Positions 17,251 to 25,198 of a stretch of DNA of 64,000 nt are shown piece after piece. Source of the DNA: Alcaligenes ammonioxydans. GTDB taxonomy: Bacteria; Pseudomonadota; Gammaproteobacteria; Burkholderiales; Burkholderiaceae_B. The notes below the pieces were generated by a model. The model had not been told where the DNA came from, did not search any database, and worked only from the letters and a program-made list of their open reading frames with translations. The DNA lies in assembly GCF_019343455.1 (NCBI RefSeq), contig NZ_CP049362.1:3410001-3474000 (forward strand), written 5' to 3'. A program made the position numbers and the translations under genes. Numbering within the stretch: position 1 is the stretch's first letter; the number at the start of each line of letters is the position of its first letter.

Positions 17251-19968
17251 TTACTTTGAGTTTTTAGGGTGAACAGTTAATAAACAGGCGTCTTTTTCAA
17301 GTTTGTATTCAGTGGATGTACCTGCAAGTCCTCGGGCTTCTATATCTGCCAACCAATGCTGAGCGATTTGCTTTTCATCCTCACGGATATAGTCATCCAT
17401 CAAAAAATCAATCTGGGCATTAGGGAAATGCTCCATCAACAAAGGCCCTGCGGGGTATCGGGCTTGAGGGCCCGTAGCCGCCGGAGGACCGTCCACAATA
17501 ACTAAAATGCGCTTTCGAGGAACTTGCTTTTGTCTGGCCAGTTTGGCCAAGGTGCTTTGGCAGCTGTAATACGGATAAACTTGGCCGTCCGCAGACTGCC
17601 AGTCCTTAAGTGGTGCCAGTGTCAGCTGTACTGCCTGCTCCAACCCTGCTTGTTGGAGATGAGCTAAGGTTTGCTCGTAATACGAATCCAAATGCTCAAA
17701 AGACACGAACTGGGTCTGTCGGGTATCACCACGTTCCGCCATCAACGCTAATGTCTTAGCCACAATAACGGTGGACACGCCTGACCCAAACTCAATGACC
17801 AGGTCGTAGGGTTTAAGCACCAATTGCCGCATCAAACATAATGCAAAGTCTGCAGAGATTGGCCAACTGTGGGCCTCACTGTTAAATGCAGGTAGCACTC
17901 CAGTGACAAAATACTCTTGCATCCCAACAAAGGACTGGAGCTGACGTACAGCATTAGCACTATTCTTCTTCACTGCTATTTCAAGATGGCGACGAATACG
18001 GAGCAGCTCTTCGGATTGCTTTTTAAACAATTCCTCTTGTATCCCTGGAACTGCCGCTTCACGAGCGGCCAAGGACTGCACTTGGGCACTCAAACGCTCT
18101 AGCAGATCTGTTTCACGCGCAGTCTGCGCCGACAATGATTGCTGTAACTCCAGTTGGCGTGCCTCCAGTGCGGCTTTACTCTTTTCCAAGCTCAGTTGCT
18201 CTTTAGCTTGCTGCAACAACTCTCCCTGACGCTGTGCAGCCAAAGCTATGTACTCATCACGAACTTGAAAAGCTTGACTCAATTGAGCCTGCAAAGACTT
18301 ATGGTCTGTTCGCTCCACATTGATTTGCTGCCTTGCCTCATCTCGTTCCTGCGTTATTGCCTGAACTTGAGATTGCAACGCGTGCACTTCATCCAAGCGC
18401 TGGGCAGCAAGCACAACCAATCCATCACGGGCCTGCCTTAACTCCTGCACTTGCAAAAGCAAAGAGTCCTTTTCTTCCTGAGTGTCTCGCAGTTGCACCC
18501 GAAATTCCTCACACTCTGCAACTGATTCCTCTAACTGCACCAGCAGGGACTCAACCTCCTCCAAACGTTGCTCTGCAATTGCAAGTGACTCATCATGAGC
18601 GATACGCAAAATTTGAAGCTGCGACAAGGCTTCCTCTTTCTCGCGGTGGTGCATCTGCAGCTCGCCCTTAAGCTGCTCACATTGCTGGGCCATATCCGCC
18701 AAGCCACCTTGCACAGTGACACATTGTTCAAACCATTGCCCTGCTTGTGCCTCTTTGTCCTCCAGAGCTTGCCTGATCCGTTTCAGATCAGCTTGCAAAC
18801 CCACGCACTCACGTTGCGTCTGTAACTGCAACTGTTCTTCTTGCTCCAGCTCACGCTTCAAATCCGCTACTTGTTTGAGTGCAGCCTGCGTATTGCCCTG
18901 CTCCTGACGCATGAACTGTCGCTGCTGATCTTCTTGCTGGCCTCGCTCTTGAAGGGTTTTCTGATGATCCTGCTGTAACTGCTGGATCTGTGCTCGCAAT
19001 GCTTCAACTACTACAAGTTGCTCTTGTTTTTCTTGATTCAGACGCTGCACCTCATCGCGCACGCTAGACAGCTGTATTCCTTGCTGTTTAAGCCTACTGA
19101 CCATCGCGTTGCGTGATTCAGCCAACTCCGCCCACTGACGCTGCACCGCCGCATGCTGCGCCTCAACCTCAGATACAGAGCGGACTTGATCCAAACGAAA
19201 CTCTTTCGCCTGCTTCAGCAAACGATCACGCTGACGCGCCTCAGAGTCAGTAAAAGACACATCCTCGGGTAAGAGCGCCAAGAGTGCTTCTGCCTCAAGC
19301 AAATCACCAGACTCATGCAATCGGAACGCCAACCATTTTTGACGAAACCCACGTGGCTCCAACGCAAAGGCCCGGCGCGCCATCGTCGCAACCAAGGTTG
19401 GTTCAACCGTCATATAAGTCCGGGCTACAGCTGTCCACGCACTGGCTTGCACACTTTTTGAAACTGAAGCCTGATCCAGCAAGGATTCGACTTGAGAGTC
19501 CCCCCCTTGCTGATACGCCTGAATAACTTTGTCGAAAGATTTCCCACCCAGTGCAGCAGGAGGCTGGGTGCGACGACTTTGACGCCAAGCCTGACGCAAA
19601 CGCCCCGGCACCGAGATCAACGAGCCTGTAGACTGCACACCCTCAATCAAAATGTCGCCAAGCTGTTTAGCTAAAGCATATTGAGTCTTTAAGTCATGTA
19701 GCTGGGTTTGCACCTTAAGCAGGCACTCCAAGCGAACACTTTCCGCCTGAATTTCGATAAGCCGCACATCCACAGGTGCCACATTAATGACTGTCGGCTT
19801 CAAATCACGCCCAGCTGCTTGGGGGTGATCATACAAACGCCCTAACTCTTCCTGCACAACTTGCAGTTGATCAAACAACAGCCGGTTCTCCTCTTCCAAA
19901 CATTGCACATGCGTGGATACCGGTTTCTCATGACCTAATTCAGAAGGCACAACAGGTGAAATAGACAT
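17251..19968 (-). CDS. Long coiled coil fused to SAM-methyltransferase-like domain; possible chain-length ruler
   Basis: A 905-residue protein in three parts. Residues 1-120 are helical and partly coiled. Residues about 130-265 look like a helical repeat segment. Residues about 265-660 are one almost unbroken coiled coil, very rich in Gln, Glu, Leu and Arg. The C-terminal 229 residues (677-905) form a class I methyltransferase-like domain with VIEFGSGVST at 724-733, and ILVIVDGPPAATG near 821-833. The known WbdD proteins that end E. coli O8/O9 chains also join a methyltransferase to a coiled coil that acts as a ruler. The place of this gene between kpsE and wecB fits a similar role here, but that is inference. 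The ATG at 19968 has AGGAAG upstream. Confidence 0.7.
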   Translation of the reverse strand: MSISPVVPSELGHEKPVSTHVQCLEEENRLLFDQLQVVQEELGRLYDHPQAAGRDLKPTVINVAPVDVRLIEIQAESVRLECLLKVQTQLHDLKTQYALAKQLGDILIEGVQSTGSLISVPGRLRQAWRQSRRTQPPAALGGKSFDKVIQAYQQGGDSQVESLLDQASVSKSVQASAWTAVARTYMTVEPTLVATMARRAFALEPRGFRQKWLAFRLHESGDLLEAEALLALLPEDVSFTDSEARQRDRLLKQAKEFRLDQVRSVSEVEAQHAAVQRQWAELAESRNAMVSRLKQQGIQLSSVRDEVQRLNQEKQEQLVVVEALRAQIQQLQQDHQKTLQERGQQEDQQRQFMRQEQGNTQAALKQVADLKRELEQEEQLQLQTQRECVGLQADLKRIRQALEDKEAQAGQWFEQCVTVQGGLADMAQQCEQLKGELQMHHREKEEALSQLQILRIAHDESLAIAEQRLEEVESLLVQLEESVAECEEFRVQLRDTQEEKDSLLLQVQELRQARDGLVVLAAQRLDEVHALQSQVQAITQERDEARQQINVERTDHKSLQAQLSQAFQVRDEYIALAAQRQGELLQQAKEQLSLEKSKAALEARQLELQQSLSAQTARETDLLERLSAQVQSLAAREAAVPGIQEELFKKQSEELLRIRRHLEIAVKKNSANAVRQLQSFVGMQEYFVTGVLPAFNSEAHSWPISADFALCLMRQLVLKPYDLVIEFGSGVSTVIVAKTLALMAERGDTRQTQFVSFEHLDSYYEQTLAHLQQAGLEQAVQLTLAPLKDWQSADGQVYPYYSCQSTLAKLARQKQVPRKRILVIVDGPPAATGPQARYPAGPLLMEHFPNAQIDFLMDDYIREDEKQIAQHWLADIEARGLAGTSTEYKLEKDACLLTVHPKNSK

Positions 19969-19993
19969 TTAGATGGGCTTCCTATCTTTCTTA

Positions 19994-21184
19994 TTAATCC
20001 ACATGGTCCAGGACAATGCTCTTGAGCAGCTTCAAAATCCCGGCCAGGATCAGCGCCAACAGCAAGGTCACCAAGGTGTTGTACAGACGGCGTGGTTCCA
20101 TCGGATACTCAGGCAAGGTGGCGGACTGCAGCACAGACACTTTCTCCAACATGCGAGTGGCGTCAATCCTGCCTTTCTCCAAAGCAGTCAAAGACGACTT
20201 GTAGAGCTCTTGCGTGAACTGCACATTCATCTCCAAGCGGTAGAACTCTTCTACGTACTTATTCAAGGTGCCACCCGATGGCGTCGCCAATTTGAGTTTC
20301 TCCGCTTTGATTTGCGCATCTACAGCCTTTAAAGACTGCTTGAGCATCTGGATGTTGGGATGGTCGCGATCCAGACTTTTGGGTAAGGAGGCCAACTGGG
20401 TCTGCAACTGCGCGCGCTGCCCTTCTAACGTCGCGATAATGGCGTTGATACTTTCCGCGGTCGCCTGGGGCGACAACAAGCCAGCCTTGTTTTGGTAGTT
20501 CAGCAGCTCCTGGCTGGCTTTCTGAAACCGTTCCTGAGCCTGATCAACCTGCGTGACCAGAAAATTGACTTGTACCTGGGCCATCTCATGGCCCAGCTCG
20601 TTCATATAACGTTCGCCTTCCTGGACCAACAGCTCGGTGATGGCCTGTGCCATCGCAGGCTCATAGGCCTGGACCTGAATGCGCAGCACGCCCGAAAACT
20701 CGTCGAACTCGACCTTCACTCGTGATAAATAATGGCGATGGAACCATTCCATCGACGCATCCTGGAACCACATGCGGGAAATCACGTCGTGCTCCGACGA
20801 ACTGTAGTGAGTCCGTAAATCCAGCGACTCATCCAGCTTCTTCAACATATCCACGGAAAGCAGATAGTCGCGCAGCAGCAGCTGATTAGCCCGGTCCGCA
20901 GATGCAACCCCCGATACCAGCATGCCCAGGTCAAAAGAAGGTGAGCCAACCGAGTCCGTCTTACGTATGATGACGTTCGCTTCGGAAACGTAGCGGTCCG
21001 AGGCAAAGAACAGCCAATAAGCCGTCGTCAGAACAGCCAGGATCAAAATCAGGCGTACCGCATGATCGAAAAGCCGCAACGAAAACCAGGCGCGCACACG
21101 CGCTATAAGCGAAGGTTTCTTAAGCGCCTCCTTGTCGGAAGAAGCACCAGGAGACTGCAGCGGAACGTGGGGTGTATCTGTCAT
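19994..21184 (-). CDS. kpsE: Capsule export inner-membrane protein KpsE
   Basis: A 396-residue polysaccharide co-polymerase/membrane-periplasmic adaptor. It has an N-terminal membrane segment at about 38-60 (AVRLILILAVLTTAYWLFF), a long periplasmic helical part (about 190-330) and a second membrane segment near the end (about 365-388, NTLVTLLLALILAGILKLL). This is the layout of KpsE/BexC/CtrB proteins, which link the KpsM-KpsT transporter to the outer-membrane channel in ABC-dependent capsule export. Its ATG overlaps the kpsT stop (ATGA). With KpsT, KpsM and the Wza/KpsD-like lipoprotein it forms one export complex. Confidence 0.9.
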   Translation of the reverse strand: MTDTPHVPLQSPGASSDKEALKKPSLIARVRAWFSLRLFDHAVRLILILAVLTTAYWLFFASDRYVSEANVIIRKTDSVGSPSFDLGMLVSGVASADRANQLLLRDYLLSVDMLKKLDESLDLRTHYSSSEHDVISRMWFQDASMEWFHRHYLSRVKVEFDEFSGVLRIQVQAYEPAMAQAITELLVQEGERYMNELGHEMAQVQVNFLVTQVDQAQERFQKASQELLNYQNKAGLLSPQATAESINAIIATLEGQRAQLQTQLASLPKSLDRDHPNIQMLKQSLKAVDAQIKAEKLKLATPSGGTLNKYVEEFYRLEMNVQFTQELYKSSLTALEKGRIDATRMLEKVSVLQSATLPEYPMEPRRLYNTLVTLLLALILAGILKLLKSIVLDHVD

Positions 21185-21843
21185 TTTGGAAGTGAATCCT
21201 TGTAGGCGTTAAGCGCATCATCGATCTGGTCGAACCAGTGCGCTTTTCCCTTATGCAGCCAGACACCAGCCTGGCAAAACTGTCTTAACGTATTGTTGTC
21301 GTGCGCGACCATAATCAGGCCGGCGCGGTTGGTCATGGTTTTAAAAGCATCTGCGGCTTTCTTGCGAAATGCCGCATCGCCTGCGGCGGTAACTTCGTCG
21401 GAAATGTACACATCAAAATTGAAGGCGAAAGACAAGGCAAATTGCAGCCTTGAGCGCATGCCCGACGAGTAGGTATAGACTGGCTCCTCAAATGCCTGTC
21501 CCAGTTCCGAGAAGTCTTTGATAAACGCCAGGCGGTCTGCCAGATCATCTTGATGACCATGAACACGGCATACGAACTTGGCGTTCTGGCGCCCGGTCAA
21601 CGTACCTTCCAAGCCGCCATTGCCCATCGGCCAGGACACACGACACAACCGCTCTACAGAGCCTTTGTTCGGGTGGTCTACCCCCCCAATGAGCCGAAGC
21701 AGGGTTGATTTACCCGCTCCATTAGACCCAATGAGCCCCACATTGACCTTGGGTGGAATAGTTAGATTCACACCTTCCAGGACCCATTTGCCGACACCGT
21801 GGGCCGTTTTGTAGCGTTTGTAAACGTCATTGACGATGATCAT
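21181..21843 (-). CDS. kpsT: Capsule export ABC transporter ATPase KpsT
   Basis: A 220-residue ABC ATPase of the polysaccharide export class, without the C-terminal glycan-binding extension of Wzt O-antigen transporters. The Walker A is GSNGAGKST at 39-47, the signature YSSGM is at 125-129 and Walker B VYISDE is at 145-150. The start is ATG 21843, which overlaps the kpsM stop (ATGA); a longer reading to 21912 runs into kpsM and lacks family support. It powers transfer of the finished capsule chain across the inner membrane. The lack of an extension fits group 2-type capsule export. Confidence 0.93.
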   Translation of the reverse strand: MIIVNDVYKRYKTAHGVGKWVLEGVNLTIPPKVNVGLIGSNGAGKSTLLRLIGGVDHPNKGSVERLCRVSWPMGNGGLEGTLTGRQNAKFVCRVHGHQDDLADRLAFIKDFSELGQAFEEPVYTYSSGMRSRLQFALSFAFNFDVYISDEVTAAGDAAFRKKAADAFKTMTNRAGLIMVAHDNNTLRQFCQAGVWLHKGKAHWFDQIDDALNAYKDSLPK

Positions 21844-22634
21844 TTCATCACCAACTGCTGGGAGAAACGTCGGTACAGCAGCAAGCCCAAAAACAAACTG
21901 GTGATACCCCACGCATACAGATACGCCATGCTTACCCCAGGCACCATATGGTAGTAACTTGAAAAGCCATGCCGCACAAACTCCAGGCCATGCACTAAAG
22001 GATTAAGAAGCAACCAATCCCGATAGGGCTGAGGCACAGCAGAAACTGGCATGATGACACCCGAAAGCAGATACAAGGGCATCATCAGAATCTTCAGAAT
22101 ATGCTCGGTTTCACGAACCAAGGCCATCAAGACCGAAGCGACCAGTCCGTAGCCCACGCCAAACAGCCATAAACCAAACATGGCGATAAAAACCCGCAAA
22201 GGGTCATCAGGTCGAACGTCATGCCCCAGCAAGGCCACCCCCGTCAGAATGACAGCCGCGACCAGGACCATCAAAAATGCTTCTAATGATCCACGTGCAA
22301 TAGCCGTATCAAACGGGTGAACTTGCCGATACGCGAACAAGGGCCTGTTGCTATCTGCCGCATACATCACCTGCATCGCCGTACGGCGAAACATAAAAAA
22401 CGCCAGCATCCCCACCACAATCCAGACGGTGACATCAATACCGCCCACGGTACGCAGGCGAATCACCGTAAAGATGAAGGTGATGAAACTGATATGCAGC
22501 ACCGGTTCCATCAACAACCAGAACCAGGCAGCCCGCATATCAAACAGTCGATCCAAGGATTCGCGCAACAGCAGCGCCCGCCACACCGCCCAGGTGACGG
22601 CCATGGGACTGCGCACCTGATTATTCATATCCAC
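21840..22634 (-). CDS. kpsM: Capsule export ABC transporter permease KpsM
   Basis: A 264-residue ABC-2 permease with about six membrane segments (starting near 30, 60, 110, 140, 170 and 230) and the family block REPVLHIS-like LMEPVLHISFITFIF near 40-54, plus MPLYLLSGVIMPVSAVP near 180-196. It forms the membrane channel partner of KpsT. The kpsT start overlaps its stop codon by 4 bp. A second ATG lies two codons downstream of the first; either may be used. It follows the lipoprotein gene by 36 bp. Confidence 0.92.
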   Translation of the reverse strand: MDMNNQVRSPMAVTWAVWRALLLRESLDRLFDMRAAWFWLLMEPVLHISFITFIFTVIRLRTVGGIDVTVWIVVGMLAFFMFRRTAMQVMYAADSNRPLFAYRQVHPFDTAIARGSLEAFLMVLVAAVILTGVALLGHDVRPDDPLRVFIAMFGLWLFGVGYGLVASVLMALVRETEHILKILMMPLYLLSGVIMPVSAVPQPYRDWLLLNPLVHGLEFVRHGFSSYYHMVPGVSMAYLYAWGITSLFLGLLLYRRFSQQLVMK

Positions 22635-22670
22635 CCCTGTTAGAGACGTTGGTTTGCGTCATCGTGCGCA

Positions 22671-23870
22671 TCACTTCATCATGTTGTTCAAGGTCGTGCT
22701 AGGCACCGCCACCGACACCACCAGGCGCAAGAATTTCTGGAACTCTGCTGCTGGCGAGTTGGATACGTAGATCACGTCCTTGTCCTGAACCGGGAAGTTC
22801 TGGGTGACAAAAAACGAGGCGGGATCGCGCAGATCAATTTCGTACACCACGGGTACCACGCCTTTCTTGTCCAGCAAGGTCGACTCGGTCGCCCCCTCCA
22901 CCAGCGCGGCGTCCTCAAAGCGGAAAACAAACACACCGCGAGCGTCAGCCCGCGAGGTGTCCAGACCGCCGGAACGGGCCAGCGCCTGCACCAGAGAAAT
23001 GCCCTGTGCTTCAAAGGGTATTTCTTCGTTCTTGCCGGTTGCGCCCAGAATAGAGAAGCTCTGGTTCTGGTAGAGCGCCGTGATCACATCGCCCGGTTTG
23101 AGCATGATGTTCTGGTTCGGATTGCGGATGATGGTATCCAGCGCCATCGTCGCTGTGTTTTGCTCACGCGAGAGCTGAATGGCAATGCGGTTGACCGCCT
23201 GCTTGACCCCACCGCCTGCCGCCAGCGCGTCCAGCAAACGTTCGCCTTTGGGCGTCAAGGGCATCAGAATGCTTTGATTGACCTCGCCAACCACGGTCAC
23301 GTTGGAAGTATTGTTCTGAATCACCCGCACCAGTACTTGAGGGTTGTTGGCCTTGCCTTGCAAACGCTTGGTAATGCTCTCTTCAATCTGTTGGGTGTTG
23401 CGGCCCTGAACCGGAATGCGGCCCGCAAACGGCATGCTGATCATGCCATCGGGCGTCACCATCTGCTCAGGAAAGGCAACGGCGTTGGTCGTTGCTGCGG
23501 TCGCCTTGGGGTCCAGGGAAATACTGCCAAACAACATGGCAGGCGGCGCCTCCCAAACGGACACTTCCAGAACGTCGCCGGGGCCGATCAGATAGTGGTT
23601 TGAACCGCTGCTGGGGAATTGCGCCGCAAAGTCGCCCATGCGTTTTTTTGCGGCCAGCTTCTTGGTCAAGGAGTCGGTGACATTGACCAGGGTGATGCCC
23701 TCAATCCGACCTTCGCGACGTTCCTGTACCTGCTGGCGGCTGGGGCCGTCGGCGGGCATCCAGTCGGGCATCGTGGCGCATCCGGCCAGTACCGAAACCA
23801 AGGCGCTGGCCATGAAGGGACGTCCCAGTGCTGCCATCTTGCTAACTGCTGTGTGTAGTAATTGAGCCAT
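22671..23870 (-). CDS. Outer-membrane polysaccharide export lipoprotein, Wza/KpsD/WcbC-like
   Basis: A 399-residue secreted lipoprotein. The signal peptide ends in the lipobox LAGC with Cys31. A Poly_export domain follows (HYLIGPGDVLEVSVWE near 93-108) and then two SLBB-type repeats, with LKPGDVITALYQNQ and VQDKDVIYVSNSPAAEFQKFL. Proteins of this family form the outer-membrane channel for capsule, as Wza in group 1 and KpsD/CtrA in ABC-dependent systems. Its place beside kpsMTE indicates the latter role. It starts 2 bp after the oxoamine synthase stop. No damage is seen. Confidence 0.9.
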   Translation of the reverse strand: MAQLLHTAVSKMAALGRPFMASALVSVLAGCATMPDWMPADGPSRQQVQERREGRIEGITLVNVTDSLTKKLAAKKRMGDFAAQFPSSGSNHYLIGPGDVLEVSVWEAPPAMLFGSISLDPKATAATTNAVAFPEQMVTPDGMISMPFAGRIPVQGRNTQQIEESITKRLQGKANNPQVLVRVIQNNTSNVTVVGEVNQSILMPLTPKGERLLDALAAGGGVKQAVNRIAIQLSREQNTATMALDTIIRNPNQNIMLKPGDVITALYQNQSFSILGATGKNEEIPFEAQGISLVQALARSGGLDTSRADARGVFVFRFEDAALVEGATESTLLDKKGVVPVVYEIDLRDPASFFVTQNFPVQDKDVIYVSNSPAAEFQKFLRLVVSVAVPSTTLNNMMK

Positions 23871-23872
23871 GC

Positions 23873-25198
23873 TTATTTCTTCATGAGCGTGTGAACGGTC
23901 TCACACGCCAGATCTATGTCATCGCGGCTATGCGTGGAGGACAGGAAAAAGCGCAGCCGTGCCGCTTTTTCTTCCACCGCCGGATGAATAATGGGTTGCA
24001 CATTCATGCCGGCATCAAACAACTGACCGGACAGTTTGACTGCTTTAAGAGAACTGCCTGTGATCGCGGGAATGACGGCATAGCCTTGGGCAAAGCCGGT
24101 ATTGATTCCCATCGAACGCATCAAATTCAGAAACTGCTTACCACGCTCTTGCAGGGCATGCACACGCTCGGGTTCCCGGCGCATGATCTGCAAGGCTTGG
24201 AGCGAGGCAGCCGCCAGCACAGGAGAAATACCCACGCTGTACACAAAGCCGGAGGCGGCATATTTGAGCAATTCCACCAGCGCACGGTCACCTGCGATAT
24301 AACCGCCGCAACTTGCCAAGGTCTTGCTCAAGGTCCCCATCCAGATGTCCACGTCACCGCCGGCCACATCAAAGTGCTCGTGCGAACCACGACCGGTTTT
24401 GCCCAGCACGCCCAATGCGTGAGCCTCATCGACCATCAAGAACGCTTTATAGCGCCGTTTTATGTCAGTAAATGCAGGCAGGTCGGGGATGTCGCCATCC
24501 ATGCTGTACAAGCCTTCGATCACAATCAGCACGCGTTCGAACTGCCCCCGAATCTCGGCCAGAATGCGCTCCAGCGCAGCGCTGTCGTTATGGGGAAAGG
24601 AACGGCGAGCGGCACCCGATAGCTGGATGCCTTGCAAAATACTGTTGTGAATCAGGCTATCGTGGATGACCAGATCCTTGGGGCCAAACAAGTAACCAAT
24701 GGTGCTGACGTTGGTGGCGTGTCCGCTGACAAATACAACGCAGTCCTCCACCTCGTAGTTACGGGCCAGTTCTTCTTCCAGTTCACGCTGCACACGACGC
24801 TCGCCCGCCACCAAACGGCTGGCCGAGGCAGAGGTGCCGTACTGGTCCATGGCGGCTTTGGCCGCCGCATTCACTTCCGGGTGTGCGGACAGACCCAGAT
24901 AGTTGTAATTGGCAAAGTTCAGATAATCGCGCCCGTTGATACGGGTACGTGCCGCGGCCGCGCCGTCATGGCTGCGAAAAAAGGGATTACGCACCCCCAT
25001 GCGATCCGCCATGGCCTTGGGCACCAGCATTTTCTCGTAGCCAGGGTGCCGGTCAAAGCGGGTAAAGGCATCCGGAATGGCGCTGGCCACCGTGCGATCG
25101 GCCATACGGCCATCACTGGCCGCCTGCCCCGTCTTACGTCCCAAAATGCGCTGTATCAATTGTGCTTTGCTGCCTGGCGCCAGATCGTTCTTACTCAT
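23873..25198 (-). CDS. PLP-dependent alpha-oxoamine synthase, WcbT-like
   Basis: A 441-residue enzyme of the BioF/Kbl/serine palmitoyltransferase family. An N-terminal extension of about 90 residues precedes FANYNYLGLSAHPEV. The PLP pocket shows H160 (VSGHATN), DEAH at 257-260 and the Schiff-base lysine K292 (TLSKTLASCGG). Such enzymes condense an amino acid with an acyl thioester and release CO2. The start codon overlaps the PKS gene by 8 bp, and the PKS ends in an acyl carrier protein without a thioesterase. I infer that this enzyme takes the acyl chain from that carrier and gives an alpha-amino ketone, as Fum8p does in fumonisin synthesis. There are no biotin genes nearby, so BioF is unlikely. 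The B. pseudomallei capsule locus has a similar gene, wcbT. Confidence 0.85.
   Translation of the reverse strand: MSKNDLAPGSKAQLIQRILGRKTGQAASDGRMADRTVASAIPDAFTRFDRHPGYEKMLVPKAMADRMGVRNPFFRSHDGAAAARTRINGRDYLNFANYNYLGLSAHPEVNAAAKAAMDQYGTSASASRLVAGERRVQRELEEELARNYEVEDCVVFVSGHATNVSTIGYLFGPKDLVIHDSLIHNSILQGIQLSGAARRSFPHNDSAALERILAEIRGQFERVLIVIEGLYSMDGDIPDLPAFTDIKRRYKAFLMVDEAHALGVLGKTGRGSHEHFDVAGGDVDIWMGTLSKTLASCGGYIAGDRALVELLKYAASGFVYSVGISPVLAAASLQALQIMRREPERVHALQERGKQFLNLMRSMGINTGFAQGYAVIPAITGSSLKAVKLSGQLFDAGMNVQPIIHPAVEEKAARLRFFLSSTHSRDDIDLACETVHTLMKK

Noticed and set aside
21844..21912. A longer KpsT start 23 codons upstream
   Set aside because: It runs into the kpsM frame; ATG 21843 gives the ATGA overlap and the normal family N-terminus.
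23873..25198. Oxoamine synthase as the biotin enzyme BioF
   Set aside because: No other biotin genes are nearby, the N-terminus is longer than usual, and it overlaps the PKS gene.
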